A stretch of DNA of 64,000 nt from an uncultured Collinsella sp. GTDB lineage: Bacteria > Actinomycetota > Coriobacteriia > Coriobacteriales > Coriobacteriaceae. Below, piece by piece: positions 7,262 through 16,954 of the stretch. The notes under the pieces were generated by a model. That model saw only the letters and a program-made list of their open reading frames with translations, was not told the DNA's origin and searched no databases. The DNA is taken from contig CALULJ010000004.1 in NCBI GenBank assembly GCA_944321445.1, positions 1-64,000 of the forward strand, in the 5' to 3' direction. Within the stretch, counting starts at the first letter, position 1; each line of letters starts with the position of its first letter. The position numbers were made by a program, and so were the translations under genes.

Positions 7262-9472
7262 TTACTTCGTCAGAATGTCGTGCGACGTGGCGTTGAACAT
7301 GATGGCTGCCATCTGGGCACGCGTCACCGCGTCCTGCGGGCGCAGGTCGCGCTTGCCGCCGCCGATATCCACGCCGTTCACCACGCCGTGCTCGACGGCC
7401 CAAGTCACGCTGGAGAGCGCCCAGCTGGAGACGTCGTCCACGCCCAGCAGGCCCTCGAGCGCCGAGGCGGAACCGCCGGTTTCGCCCGCCGCGTTCGCGA
7501 TGATGCAGGCCAGCTGCTCGCGCGTGAGCGTATCGTTGGGGCCGAAGTTGTTGGACCCGTCGTAACCGTTCATGATGTCGTACTTGGCAGCCCAGTTGAC
7601 TGCATCGGTATAGAACTTCCCGGCGGGGACATCGGCGAAGCCCGCAGAGGGCGCCTTCTCGCCGTCGCCCAGGTAGTTGTAGAGCACGCAGGCAGCCTGG
7701 CCGCGCGTGAGCTCGTCTTCCGGCCCGAAGCGATCGGTGCCCTCGTAGCCGTTCATCACGCCGTTTTCCGCGGCCCAGTCGATCGCCCGGTGGTACCACA
7801 GCTCAACCTTCACGTCGCTGAAGCCGTGCGAAGGGCAGCTTGCGCCACCATCGCAGCTCCAGTCGTCTTCGTCCGCGAGCTCAAACTCCGCGGTGACCTT
7901 CACAGGACTCGCCGGCATAACGAAGGTCCATGTGGTGTCGTTCACCTTCGTGACGGCGACCGTGGTGCCCTCCTCGTCCACAACCTTCACGGACTTCGTC
8001 ACGTAGCCGGTGGTTGGCGTGGTGGTTACGGTGACGGTGTCGCCCTTCTGCGCGGAGAGCTTATTCGCCTTCACCGTGCCGCACTTCCCGTCCTCGGTGC
8101 TTACCGGGTAGGCGTCCTTGGCAAACGTCACCTTGACCGTAACGTTCGAGGGATCCATGGGGAATGTGACGGTGCCCGCCTTGTCGTCAAAGGTATAGGA
8201 CAAGTCTTTTCCGTTGGCATTGGTGACGGAGATCTTGTCCACTGCATAGCCCTCGTCGGGCTTAATGGTGATGGTGATGGGGTTATCCATCTGCGCCTGG
8301 GTGTGGCTGGAAGTAACCGTACCGTGCTCGCCGGCGACGACGTTGAGCTTGTACATCGTGCGCTCGAAGGTCACCTTCACGCTCGCCGCGGAGGCGGGCA
8401 TGGTGAAGGTCCACGTGGTGCCGGAGGTCTTGGTCACCTGCACCGCCTTGCCGGAGGCATCGGTCACCGTGACCTCGTCGACGTTGTAGCCGGTTATGGG
8501 CTCGGCGGTGATGGTCACGGTTTGGCCGGCAACGGCCTGCGTGGTACTCAGCGATGCCTTGCCGTAGCTGTCCGCGGTGAGGCTGATGGCGTACTGCTGG
8601 GGCTTCTCCGGCTCGGTCGGGGTGTCCGGCTCCTGGTCGCCCAGGGTCGCGCGATACTCGCTGAAGAGCTTGGTGAACTCCGCGACCGTGTAGGTCTTCG
8701 AGCTCTTGGCGGAGAAGTAGAACACCTGACCTGCGGCGTTGCCGATTATCGAGCCCTGAGCCACGTAGGAAGCGCCCATATACTTGTAATCGCTATTGAT
8801 GATGTTCAAGTAGTGGCCGACTTCGCTATAGACGTCGCTGTACCTCTGCGCCAACGCGTTGAGCTTGGTGTTGAAACTCCCGCTTACCGAATCGAAGTAC
8901 GCACGGGCGGCGCTGCACGCATCGGACTCCCAGTACGCCTTCTCCTCGGTGTACCAACCGGTGAATGGATTGGCATATCCCCATGCGACGTTCTCAGCTA
9001 CGCTAAATGCTTGGGAGTGGCCACCGGCGCTCTTCGAGTAATTCAGCTGCGCAGCGCTCACGGCCATGAGGTAGGGATCGACGAGGAGCTCGCTTAGGCC
9101 CTCCTGCTTGCGCAGACGGTTGCACTCCGCAAGGAAGTTCAGGGATTTCTCCATGTTGTCGAGGTTGAAGGCGTTGCTCTTCTCCCCCATCGTGGAAAGG
9201 TCGTTGTACGGACCGATGACACCCGTGTTCGGCGCGTTGACGATGACCCGCTCCATTGCGGAGTCGCCCAGATAGCGCGCGAACCCCAGCATGCCGTCGT
9301 CGTAGCTCGCCTGCTCGGAGCTCGCGACGGCGATCTCGGATGTCGCCGCCGTGCCGTCGAGCGCGCACGCGACGGCAGGCGACAGCGACACCGCTCCGAA
9401 CGACGCGCACAGAAGCGCTGTCAACGCCATGCGCGAAGCACGGCGCCCCCGACCGACCGAAACGTTCTTCAT
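7262..9472 (-). CDS. SLH-anchored surface protein with CAP domain and beta-repeat region
   Basis: A 736-residue exported protein. Residues 1-40 form a Sec signal peptide (basic MKNVSVGRGRRASRM, hydrophobic core, SPAVACA). A CAP/SCP-like domain lies at about 105-265 (LNFLAECNRLRKQ, GGHSQAFSVAENVAWG). A proline linker (PDTPTEPEKP) leads to three or four bacterial beta-repeats (about 285-530) with recurring TWTFTMPAS blocks. Three S-layer-homology repeats end it (about 545-736: AIDWAAENGVMNGYEG, AVNWAAKYDIMNGYDG, VTWAVEHGVVNGVD). SLH repeats normally bind the peptidoglycan-linked polymer, so the CAP domain is displayed outside. Role in adhesion or host interaction is inferred. Confidence 0.9.
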   Translation of the reverse strand: MKNVSVGRGRRASRMALTALLCASFGAVSLSPAVACALDGTAATSEIAVASSEQASYDDGMLGFARYLGDSAMERVIVNAPNTGVIGPYNDLSTMGEKSNAFNLDNMEKSLNFLAECNRLRKQEGLSELLVDPYLMAVSAAQLNYSKSAGGHSQAFSVAENVAWGYANPFTGWYTEEKAYWESDACSAARAYFDSVSGSFNTKLNALAQRYSDVYSEVGHYLNIINSDYKYMGASYVAQGSIIGNAAGQVFYFSAKSSKTYTVAEFTKLFSEYRATLGDQEPDTPTEPEKPQQYAISLTADSYGKASLSTTQAVAGQTVTITAEPITGYNVDEVTVTDASGKAVQVTKTSGTTWTFTMPASAASVKVTFERTMYKLNVVAGEHGTVTSSHTQAQMDNPITITIKPDEGYAVDKISVTNANGKDLSYTFDDKAGTVTFPMDPSNVTVKVTFAKDAYPVSTEDGKCGTVKANKLSAQKGDTVTVTTTPTTGYVTKSVKVVDEEGTTVAVTKVNDTTWTFVMPASPVKVTAEFELADEDDWSCDGGASCPSHGFSDVKVELWYHRAIDWAAENGVMNGYEGTDRFGPEDELTRGQAACVLYNYLGDGEKAPSAGFADVPAGKFYTDAVNWAAKYDIMNGYDGSNNFGPNDTLTREQLACIIANAAGETGGSASALEGLLGVDDVSSWALSSVTWAVEHGVVNGVDIGGGKRDLRPQDAVTRAQMAAIMFNATSHDILTK

Positions 9473-9562
9473 GATCCAACCCTCATTTCTGTTCCCGATT
9501 CCACAACCGCGCCCGACCCGCGCGGCATCCCAACGCCCCCATTCTCACACGCAAAATGGCCA

Positions 9563-9580
9563 AAATGTTGCGCAACATTT
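9563..9580. promoter_or_regulatory. 18-bp perfect palindrome, candidate operator
   Basis: AAATGTTGCGCAACATTT is a perfect palindrome with a central CG, in the divergent intergenic region between the SLH protein gene and the GH2 gene. Its form suits a LacI-family sugar regulator. No regulator gene is adjacent in the window. Confidence 0.55.
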
Positions 9581-9688
9581 CGCGCATCGCAAACGGCATT
9601 TCGCGCCCGAAGGCGCCCCGCGGCCACTCGCAAGCTGGTACCATGACGGGGAACGCATTCTTCTTTTGGTTGAAACAGACGTGATCGC

Positions 9689-11641
9689 ATGCTCGACATC
9701 AAACGCGTACTGCAAAGCGCCCAAGCGCCCGCCCGTGGTGACCTAAAGTCCCTGTCCACACCGTGGGGAGCGGCGCTTGACCCCGACGCCATCTTGGCCA
9801 AGCACCCGCGGCCCACGCTGCGCCGGCGCGACTTCACCATGTTGAACGGCGCGTGGGATTACGCCATCACCGTCCCCGACGGAGCGCTGGAGCCCGCGCC
9901 CGAAGCGCGCCCGCACACCGAGCAAGAGGTCCGCGACACCGTCGTGCGCGCACTGCGCCCGGAAACCTATGAGGGGACCATCCTCGTGCCGTTCTCGCCC
10001 GAATCGGCACTCTCCGGCGTGGGGCGCATCGTGCAGCCCAACGAGTTTCTGTGGTATCGCCGCCTGTTCCACGCGCCCCTGTTCGGCACGAACGAGCGGC
10101 TCGTGGTCCACTTCGAGGCGGTGGACTGGGCCTGCGCCGTCTACGCGAACGGCAGGCTCGCGGCCACGCACATCGGAGGCTATTTGCCCTTCGACGTTGA
10201 CATCACGTCGTGCGTGGAAAGCGACGCGCCGGTTGAGCTGCGCGTATGTGCCTTCGACCCCACCGACGCCGGCGTGCAGCCGCGCGGCAAGCAGCGCCTG
10301 GATGCTGAGGGCATTTGGTATACGCCGCAAAGCGGCATTTGGCAAAGCGTGTGGTACGAGGTCGTGCCGGCCGTGCACCTGGCCGCCCTCACCCTGAACG
10401 GCGGCGCGGACGGATGGCTTGCCGTCGGCGCGGACATCGCCGACCCTGAAGGGCTGCTGGGCGCAGAGGCGATGCTCGCCGTCACCGTCCGCGAGCAAAG
10501 CGGCGCGTTCGCGGGGCGCCTGGAGCTCCCGCTTGCGGGATGCGTGGGCGATGGGGCCGGAACGTGGCGCTATAGCAGCACGGGGCGGGTGGACTCCCCG
10601 CGCCTGTGGTCGCTCGACGACCCGTACCTCTACGACGTCGAGGTCACCCTGCACCCGGGAACCGGCGCCTGCCGGGAAGACTCCGCGCGCAGCTACTGCG
10701 CGTTTCGCACCGTCAAGGTCGAGCGCGACGCCCAGGGCACGGCGCGTCTGCATCTCAACGGCGAGCCGCTGTTTGTGAAAGGCGTTCTTGACCAGGGCTA
10801 CTGGTCCGACGGACTTATGACCGCGCCTTCAGACGACGCGCTGGTCCACGACATCGAGACCATGAAGCGCCTGGGCTTCAACATGCTGCGCAAGCACATC
10901 AAGATCGAGTGTGCGCGCTGGTACTACCACTGCGACCGGCTGGGCATGCTCGCGTGGCAAGACGCGGTCTCGGGCGGCGACCGGTACGGTGCGTGGCAGA
11001 CGAGCCGCAAGCCCACGCTGTTCTCCTCGTCGTGGGGCAGCCTGCGCGACGACACGCCGCGGGGATGCAAAGCGCTCGCGGCGGGCGATGCGCGCTACCG
11101 GGAGGAATGGCTGGCAAGCTGCCTGGACATGGTGCGGCTGCTGCAAGGGCATCCCTCGATCGTGACCTGGGTGCTTTTCAACGAAGGCTGGGGGCAATTC
11201 GACGCCTGCGCCGCGGCAGAGGCGGTACACGGGCTCGACCCCACAAGGCCCATCGACGCCACGAGCGGCTGGTACGACCAGCGCTGCGGCGACTACCTGT
11301 CGCATCACAACTACTTCCGCCCGCTCGAGATGGCGCGCGATACCCACAAGCTGCAGGGCTACGCGGCTGAGCGCGATTGCCGCGCCTTTGTGCTCTCGGA
11401 GTTCGGTGGGTGGACGCAGCGCGTGGACGGGCATGCCGCCACCGACTCGTCGTATGGCTACGGCAACTTCGCCACAATCGAGGAATGGCGCGACGCCGTG
11501 CGCGCCACGCTCGCTCAGGCCGACGCGCTAGAAGAGCAGGGCCTGGCAGGCTATGTGTACACGCAGCTCTCCGATGTGGAAAGCGAGCTCAACGGCCTGC
11601 TCACCTTCGACAGGCGCGTGTGCAAGCTCGAAGACGCGTAA
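9689..11641 (+). CDS. glycoside hydrolase family 2 (beta-galactosidase/glucuronidase type)
   Basis: A 650-residue retaining exo-glycosidase without a signal peptide, so intracellular. An N-terminal sugar-binding jelly roll covers about 25-200, an immunoglobulin-like domain follows, and the TIM barrel begins near LHLNGEPLFVKGVLDQGYWSDG (about 355). The acid/base is Glu499 in FNEGWGQ and the nucleophile is Glu571 in LSEFGGW, both expected for GH2. It resembles the compact GH2 group lacking the large C-terminal beta-galactosidase domain, so galactoside versus glucuronide specificity is open. There is no strong Shine-Dalgarno. The palindrome at 9563 could regulate it. Confidence 0.88.
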   Translation: MLDIKRVLQSAQAPARGDLKSLSTPWGAALDPDAILAKHPRPTLRRRDFTMLNGAWDYAITVPDGALEPAPEARPHTEQEVRDTVVRALRPETYEGTILVPFSPESALSGVGRIVQPNEFLWYRRLFHAPLFGTNERLVVHFEAVDWACAVYANGRLAATHIGGYLPFDVDITSCVESDAPVELRVCAFDPTDAGVQPRGKQRLDAEGIWYTPQSGIWQSVWYEVVPAVHLAALTLNGGADGWLAVGADIADPEGLLGAEAMLAVTVREQSGAFAGRLELPLAGCVGDGAGTWRYSSTGRVDSPRLWSLDDPYLYDVEVTLHPGTGACREDSARSYCAFRTVKVERDAQGTARLHLNGEPLFVKGVLDQGYWSDGLMTAPSDDALVHDIETMKRLGFNMLRKHIKIECARWYYHCDRLGMLAWQDAVSGGDRYGAWQTSRKPTLFSSSWGSLRDDTPRGCKALAAGDARYREEWLASCLDMVRLLQGHPSIVTWVLFNEGWGQFDACAAAEAVHGLDPTRPIDATSGWYDQRCGDYLSHHNYFRPLEMARDTHKLQGYAAERDCRAFVLSEFGGWTQRVDGHAATDSSYGYGNFATIEEWRDAVRATLAQADALEEQGLAGYVYTQLSDVESELNGLLTFDRRVCKLEDA

Positions 11642-11642
11642 A

Positions 11643-11663
11643 GGGGCGCACCTGCGGCGCCCC
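11643..11663 (+). terminator. GC-rich hairpin after the GH2 gene
   Basis: GGGGCGC (11643-11649) pairs with GCGCCCC (11657-11663) directly after the GH2 stop codon. There is no T run, so termination strength is uncertain. Confidence 0.4.
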
Positions 11664-11829
11664 GCAACGCACAGCGCCCGGCGACGGGCCCGCGGCAGCC
11701 ATTCATCCCAACCCGTACCCATCGCCCTGGCGCTTCGCACAAGACCACACAGGAGTTTTTCCAAGGCGACATCGGAACAAATGGCCACCGCGGACCCGTC
11801 GCCGGGTCGCACAGGGAAGGGGGCGTACG

Positions 11830-13467
11830 TTACGCTGCGGATTCCTTCGTCTTCTCCACCGTTTTGATGGCAGGGGTCGTGGCAAGGCCCAGCAGCACGA
11901 TGGCGGCGCCCACGGCGTAGGCGATGCGGACCGACTCGAAGCGTGCATCGGCCTGATCGCGCACCAGCGCGCGGCGCTCGGCAACGGTCATCTTGATGCC
12001 AGCGATCTGCGACTCAAACTCGCGGTCGCTTCCCAAGTCGATACTCAACGCGGACACCTCGCGGCTGACCTCGGGCGAGATCGCGGGGTCGGCGGCTGCC
12101 TGCGTGTGCACGGAATTGGAGATGCCGAAGAGCAGGATCGCACCGAGAAGCGCCACGCCGACGGCCTGGCCCACGTTGCGCATCGTGGTTTGGATGCCGC
12201 CGGACTGCGAGGCCTCGCGCTCGGGCAGCGCCAGCGCCACGATGTTGCTGGCGTGCGAGGATACCGTGCCCGCGCCGACGCCGGCCATGAAGGCACCGAG
12301 ATACACGCCCACGCGGCTGCAGCCATCGCGCGTGACCGCCGCGGCCATGATGCCGAGCGCGAGCGCCATGGCGACGTAGCCCACCTGGATCACGCGGCGC
12401 GGATGCGCATGGGGCATGAACTTGGGGATGCCCAGCGCGAGCGCGAAGGTGGGAACGCCGGTGACGATGGAGATGGAGCCCACGTCGATGGGCGTCCAGC
12501 CTGCCACGAGCTGCAGGTAGGGCGACATGAGGATGGACTGCGCGCCCATGAAGAAAAACGTGAGGGCGTTGGCGACCAGGCCGGCGCGCACCTGCGGCGT
12601 GGTGAGAAACGAACTGGGCAGCAGGGCGATGCCGTTTTTCTGCTCAACGTGCTTCTCCACGTGCACGAGCACCCCGAGCACGACCAGACCGCATGCAGCC
12701 AGGGGCAGCGCCGGCGAGATGCCGAAGATCGTGAAGGGGCACGTCTTCAGCGGGCTGATGAGGCCCCACGACGAAATGCCCGAGATGCCGATGAGGAACA
12801 GGAACAGACCCGAGGCGGCAAGCACCACGCCGACGACGTCGAACTTGAGCTTCTCGTCGGCCTGGTTGATTTTGGGGAGGCTGAGCGAGAACAGAAACAC
12901 GGCGGCGAAGTACGCGCCCAGCACCAAAAAGGTGACGTGCATGCCCGCGGTTTCCATAACCACGCCCAAAATGAGCGGCAGCACAGCGGAGAGGCCCGAG
13001 GCGGCACCGATGCAGCCAAAGGCGACGGCGCGGTTGGCGCCGCGGTAGAGCAAGGGGATGAGCCCCAGCACCGAGGGGATCATGAAGCTCGCGCCGAAGC
13101 CGACGAGCACGCGCCCCACCCAGATGAAGACCATCATGTTGGGCGCGAACGCGAGCGCCACCTCGCCCGCCGCGCACAGCAGCGTGCCCAGACGGAAGGT
13201 CTTCTTCCAGCCCACGATGGTGCCGGCGAGGCCGCCCGCGATCATGAACGCGCCGCCCACCAGCGGGTACACCATGTTCGCAAGCTGGATGTCCGAGGTC
13301 GTGGCGCCCAGCTCGTGCGTGAGCGCCGAGGTCGCGAGCGACAGGGCGCCGTTGTCGCCCGTCGCACCCATTTGTGCCAATATGAGAATGATGATGGGAA
13401 GAACCGCAAAGGCCTCCCTACCCGCGGACGTGGAGCCCGCGGGCTTCGCATGCACAGCGATATTCAT
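11830..13467 (-). CDS. MFS transporter, DHA2 (14-TM) family
   Basis: A 545-residue polytopic membrane protein with about 14 hydrophobic segments, matching the DHA2 drug:H+ antiporter branch. MFS signature remnants appear around the TM2-3 loop (GWKKTFRLGTLLC) and the antiporter-like stretch GRVLVGFGASFMIPSVLG. A soluble loop of about 45 residues (NSVHTQAAADPAISPEVS...) precedes the last helix. The ATG has an AAGGACAC ribosome site. The bile salt hydrolase gene lies 64 bases upstream on the same strand, so the pair probably forms an operon. Bile acid or drug efflux is a reasonable inference, not shown. Confidence 0.88.
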   Translation of the reverse strand: MNIAVHAKPAGSTSAGREAFAVLPIIILILAQMGATGDNGALSLATSALTHELGATTSDIQLANMVYPLVGGAFMIAGGLAGTIVGWKKTFRLGTLLCAAGEVALAFAPNMMVFIWVGRVLVGFGASFMIPSVLGLIPLLYRGANRAVAFGCIGAASGLSAVLPLILGVVMETAGMHVTFLVLGAYFAAVFLFSLSLPKINQADEKLKFDVVGVVLAASGLFLFLIGISGISSWGLISPLKTCPFTIFGISPALPLAACGLVVLGVLVHVEKHVEQKNGIALLPSSFLTTPQVRAGLVANALTFFFMGAQSILMSPYLQLVAGWTPIDVGSISIVTGVPTFALALGIPKFMPHAHPRRVIQVGYVAMALALGIMAAAVTRDGCSRVGVYLGAFMAGVGAGTVSSHASNIVALALPEREASQSGGIQTTMRNVGQAVGVALLGAILLFGISNSVHTQAAADPAISPEVSREVSALSIDLGSDREFESQIAGIKMTVAERRALVRDQADARFESVRIAYAVGAAIVLLGLATTPAIKTVEKTKESAA

Positions 13468-13531
13468 GTTGTGTCCTTAATCGATTTGAGGGAATCGCCC
13501 GCCCGCGCACGGCAGGCGGGCAGCGATGGCG

Positions 13532-14497
13532 CTAGGCGACTGCCGCGACGATGACGGGCGCGGTACCGGTGAGGTCGCACGACGCAAGCGGGTAGGCGCG
13601 GATCTGCGGGTCGTCGTAGGTCGCATGGTAGTACGTGAGGGTCGATGCCGAGAAGCAGCTGGTGTAGAGGGTCTTCTCGTAGGTGCCATCCGCCATACGC
13701 GCGCAGCCCTCCGGCACGGCGACCGATCCCAGCGTACGGAACAGGCGCGTCACGTTCGCGGCCTCGCCCTTCTGCTGCGGATAGTGGTTGTTCACGAACG
13801 CCACCTTGACGAAGCGCGCGGGACCGCTGTAGTCGCCGGGAACGCCCTGCATGCCCATGCCCGAACCGAAGGGGCTGAGCGTTGCCGCACCCCAGGTGGC
13901 GTGCGCGGGCTCGTTTTCGTCGAGCATGAGGTAGTTGCGGACGTTTTGGCGATGCCAGCCGAAGTCGGGCTCGTTGGTGAGCACGTCGACGTCGTTTTCC
14001 CACACGCGCAAGCCGTCCTCGAGGCACTCGACGACAATCGACGCGGTCTTGTCCGCCACGATCCAGTGCAGGTTGGCCACAGGCAGCTGCTCGTTGACGG
14101 GCTTGGCGACAACTGTGACGTGCGCAAGCGCCCGGCGCACCTCATCCACCGTGGCAAAGTTGCGCGCGACCCAGAATGGGAACTCGTAGGCGGCAACGTT
14201 CACGGTTCCGCCAACAGGCTCCGCGGCGTAGCGGGCGCTCTGGGGGAAGTTGAGCCCTGCGACGGCCAAGCCCTGGTCGTTGCCGCAGTCGAAGTACAGC
14301 GGAATGCCCGCGACGACGATACCCATGCCGATCACCGCATGCCCCGTCGCACGGTCATATGGGCGCGTGAAGGCAGCGGGCACCTGGGCCGACGGCGGCG
14401 TTGCCACCACGCGCTCGCCGTAGCCCTGGGTCCAATCGAGATTTCGGCCGAAGAACATGTTCCCCGCCGTATCGGTAAAGCGAATGCCCGTGCACAT
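13532..14497 (-). CDS. bsh: choloylglycine hydrolase / bile salt hydrolase
   Basis: A 321-residue N-terminal-nucleophile hydrolase that removes glycine or taurine from conjugated bile salts in the cytoplasm. Starting at MCTGIRF (14497, AAAGGGG ribosome site) places every key residue at the published family position: Cys2 nucleophile after Met removal, Arg18, Asp21, Asn175 and Arg228. The longer open frame to 14566 would bury Cys2 and is rejected. The substrate loop sequences differ between BSH and penicillin V acylase; the residues seen favour BSH but do not prove it. Followed by a DHA2 transporter gene. Confidence 0.93.
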   Translation of the reverse strand: MCTGIRFTDTAGNMFFGRNLDWTQGYGERVVATPPSAQVPAAFTRPYDRATGHAVIGMGIVVAGIPLYFDCGNDQGLAVAGLNFPQSARYAAEPVGGTVNVAAYEFPFWVARNFATVDEVRRALAHVTVVAKPVNEQLPVANLHWIVADKTASIVVECLEDGLRVWENDVDVLTNEPDFGWHRQNVRNYLMLDENEPAHATWGAATLSPFGSGMGMQGVPGDYSGPARFVKVAFVNNHYPQQKGEAANVTRLFRTLGSVAVPEGCARMADGTYEKTLYTSCFSASTLTYYHATYDDPQIRAYPLASCDLTGTAPVIVAAVA

Positions 14498-14632
14498 AGG
14501 GCGGCCCCTTTCTTGCCCGGGCGACATATGCGCACCGAGCCCGTGGGTAGTAGATGGTCCTCTCATACCCGCGGGGCTGCCGCCAAAACTGAAGAGACGC
14601 TTACGTAGCGGCTACGAATCGGTTAAGGGCAA

Positions 14633-14656
14633 ACGGGGCGCCGCGTGGCGCCCCGT
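14633..14656 (-). terminator. terminator after tex
   Basis: A perfect 10-bp stem, ACGGGGCGCC (14633-14642) with GGCGCCCCGT (14647-14656), has a four-base loop. It sits just past the tex stop codon and is followed on the minus strand by TTTG. Confidence 0.7.
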
Positions 14657-14667
14657 CCCTGTCTGCG

Positions 14668-16824
14668 TTACTTGCCTTTCACCATGGAAAGCGAGATCTT
14701 GCCGCGCTCGCGGTCGATGCGCTCGACCCACGCGGTCACGGTGTCGCCCACGGTCACCACGTCGCTCGGATGCTTGACGAAGCGCGTGGCCATCTTGGAG
14801 ATGTGCACGAGGCCGTCCTGGTGCACGCCGATGTCCACGAAGGCGCCGAAGTCGACCACGTTGCGCACGGTGCCCGTGAGCTCCATGCCCACCTCGAGGT
14901 CGTCGATGCTGCGGGCGGCGCTGCTGAATACGACCTCGGGTGCGTCGTCACGCGGGTCGCGGCCGGGCTTCTCGAGCTCGGCGATGATGTCGAAGAGCGT
15001 GAGGATGCCGCAATCGATCTCGGACGCCAGGGCCGACACGCTGCCCACGCGCCGCTCGATGTCCGGGATGCCGCCCGCCGCGAGGTCCGCCGCGCCCACG
15101 CCGGCGCGCTTGAGCACCTCGCGCGCCACGGCGTAGCTCTCGGGGTGCACGCTCGTGGCGTCAAGCGGGTTGTCGCCGCCGCTAATGCGCAAGAAGCCCG
15201 CCGCATTCAGGAACGCCTTGGGGCCGAGCTTGGGCACCTCCTTCAGCTGGCGGCGGTCGGTGAAGGTGCCGTGCTCCTCGCGGTAGGCCACGATGTTTTT
15301 GGCGACGGCCGGCGTGATGCCCGACACGTAGGACAGCAGGCTCGCACTCGCCGTGTTGACGTCCACGCCCACGCGGTTCACCACGTCCTCCACCACGTTC
15401 CCAAGCGTGCGGGCGAGCTCGTGCTGGTCAAGATCGTGCTGGTACTGGCCCACGCCGATGGACTGGGGCGGAATCTTCACGAGCTCGGCCAGCGGGTCTT
15501 GCAGGCGGCGGCCCAGGCTCATGGCGCCGCGCGTGGTCACGTCGAGGTCCGGGTACTCCTCGCTCGCGAGCTCGCTTGCCGAATACACCGACGCGCCGGC
15601 CTCGTTGACGATGGTGTAGCGCAGGTCGGGCGCGGACTCGCCGATGAAGTCCGACACGACCTCTTCGGTCTCGCGGCTCGCGGTTCCGTTGCCGATGACC
15701 ACGGTGTTGATGCGGTACTTCTTGGCAAGGCGCGCGAGCTCGCGCTTGGTGCCCGCGATGTCGCGGCGCGGCGGCGTGGGGTACACCACGCCGTGGTCGA
15801 GCAGCTTGCCCGTTTCGTCGAGCACGGCCACCTTGCAGCCGGTGCGGTACCCCGGGTCGAGCGCAATCACACGGGCGCCACGCACGGGACGGGCAGAAAG
15901 CAGGCCCTCCAGGTTCTTGGCAAAGACCTTGATGGCATCCATCTGGGCACGCACCGTGAGCTTGGCGCGCAGCTCCCGCTCGAGCGAGGGCGCCATGAGG
16001 CGCTTGTAGCCGTCGGCGACGGCAGCGTCGAGCACGGGTGCGAACACGCCCGCGCGGCGCGGCCAGCGAGACCCCAGGCGGGCGACGGCGGCGTCCGTGT
16101 CGACGCTCACGCGCACGCGCAGCTTGCCCTCGCGCTCGCCGCGGTCGATGGCCAGGATGCGATGGTTGGGGATCTTGCGCGCGGGCTCGGAAAAGTCGTA
16201 GTACGGCTCGTAGGGCGTCTTCTCGTCCGCATCGACCGCCACGGCGGCGATCGCGCCGGTGCCCTCGGTGAAGGAGCGCAGGTCAGCCACGTTCTCCGCG
16301 TCTTCCGCCACCGTCTCGGCCACGATGTCGGCCGCGCCCGCGAGCGCCTTCTCGGGCGTATCGAAGCCCGCCTCGGCCGCTTCCGGCGTAACGTAGGCCG
16401 CCGCGGCGTCAAGCGCCGTGCCCTTGGTGGTCGCCTGCATGATGATCATATTGGCGAGCGGCTCCAGGCCCGCCGCGCGCGCCTTGCCCGCACGGGTCAT
16501 ACGCTTTTTGCGGTAGGGCTTGTAGAGGTCCTCGACGCGCTGCAGCTGCGTGGCGGCGCGGATGTCGGCCTCGAGCTCCGGCGTGAGCTTGCCTTGGGCG
16601 CCGATGAGCGCGATGACGTCTTCTTTTCGCTGCTCGAGGTTGCGCAGGTAGGTGAGGCGGTCGTCGAGCGCACGGAGGGCAACGTCATCCATGCCACCCG
16701 TGGCCTCCTTGCGGTAGCGCGCGATGAAGGGGATGGTGTTCCCCTCGTCGATGAGGTCGACCGCGGCCTGAACTGCCGTTTTCTTCAGGCCGAGCTCCTC
16801 GGCGAGCGTTGCGATGATGTCCAT
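14668..16824 (-). CDS. tex: Tex family RNA-binding transcription accessory protein
   Basis: A 718-residue cytoplasmic protein. In order it has the Tex N-terminal helical region (EELGLKKTAVQAAVDLIDEG, FIARYRKEATGG), a YqgF/RNase-H-like domain (ARVIALDPGYRTGCKVAVLD, about 320-440), helix-hairpin-helix repeats (about 470-570, SLLSYVSGITPAVAKNIVAY), and a C-terminal S1 RNA-binding domain (about 645-715, DFGAFVDIGVHQDGLVHIS). Length and order match the family exactly. Tex binds nucleic acid and affects transcription and stress tolerance. It is monocistronic, with a hairpin terminator behind it. Confidence 0.95.
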   Translation of the reverse strand: MDIIATLAEELGLKKTAVQAAVDLIDEGNTIPFIARYRKEATGGMDDVALRALDDRLTYLRNLEQRKEDVIALIGAQGKLTPELEADIRAATQLQRVEDLYKPYRKKRMTRAGKARAAGLEPLANMIIMQATTKGTALDAAAAYVTPEAAEAGFDTPEKALAGAADIVAETVAEDAENVADLRSFTEGTGAIAAVAVDADEKTPYEPYYDFSEPARKIPNHRILAIDRGEREGKLRVRVSVDTDAAVARLGSRWPRRAGVFAPVLDAAVADGYKRLMAPSLERELRAKLTVRAQMDAIKVFAKNLEGLLSARPVRGARVIALDPGYRTGCKVAVLDETGKLLDHGVVYPTPPRRDIAGTKRELARLAKKYRINTVVIGNGTASRETEEVVSDFIGESAPDLRYTIVNEAGASVYSASELASEEYPDLDVTTRGAMSLGRRLQDPLAELVKIPPQSIGVGQYQHDLDQHELARTLGNVVEDVVNRVGVDVNTASASLLSYVSGITPAVAKNIVAYREEHGTFTDRRQLKEVPKLGPKAFLNAAGFLRISGGDNPLDATSVHPESYAVAREVLKRAGVGAADLAAGGIPDIERRVGSVSALASEIDCGILTLFDIIAELEKPGRDPRDDAPEVVFSSAARSIDDLEVGMELTGTVRNVVDFGAFVDIGVHQDGLVHISKMATRFVKHPSDVVTVGDTVTAWVERIDRERGKISLSMVKGK

Positions 16825-16954
16825 AGGGCTCCCCTGCTGTTGGGTTCAAAACTGAACAAGGATACCCGCCCGCGCGGACACCCGCAAGGGCGGGCTACCG
16901 CCGGGTGACACCGGCTTCGGCGCGATTTCAGCCAGGGCGGGCCTCGCCTGGGTC

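Noticed and set aside
7013-9097. A 694-residue plus-strand frame across the SLH protein gene
   Set aside because: Antisense to a protein with clear signal peptide, CAP and SLH domains; no motifs of its own.
13498-14566. Longer start for the bile salt hydrolase at 14566
   Set aside because: It would put 23 residues before the catalytic cysteine, which must become the N-terminus; the internal ATG has a good ribosome site.
11377-16908. Very long open frames of 700 residues or more antisense to the MFS, BSH and Tex genes
   Set aside because: They are frame shadows: Arg/His/Gly-rich composition, no domains, and strong genes on the opposite strand.
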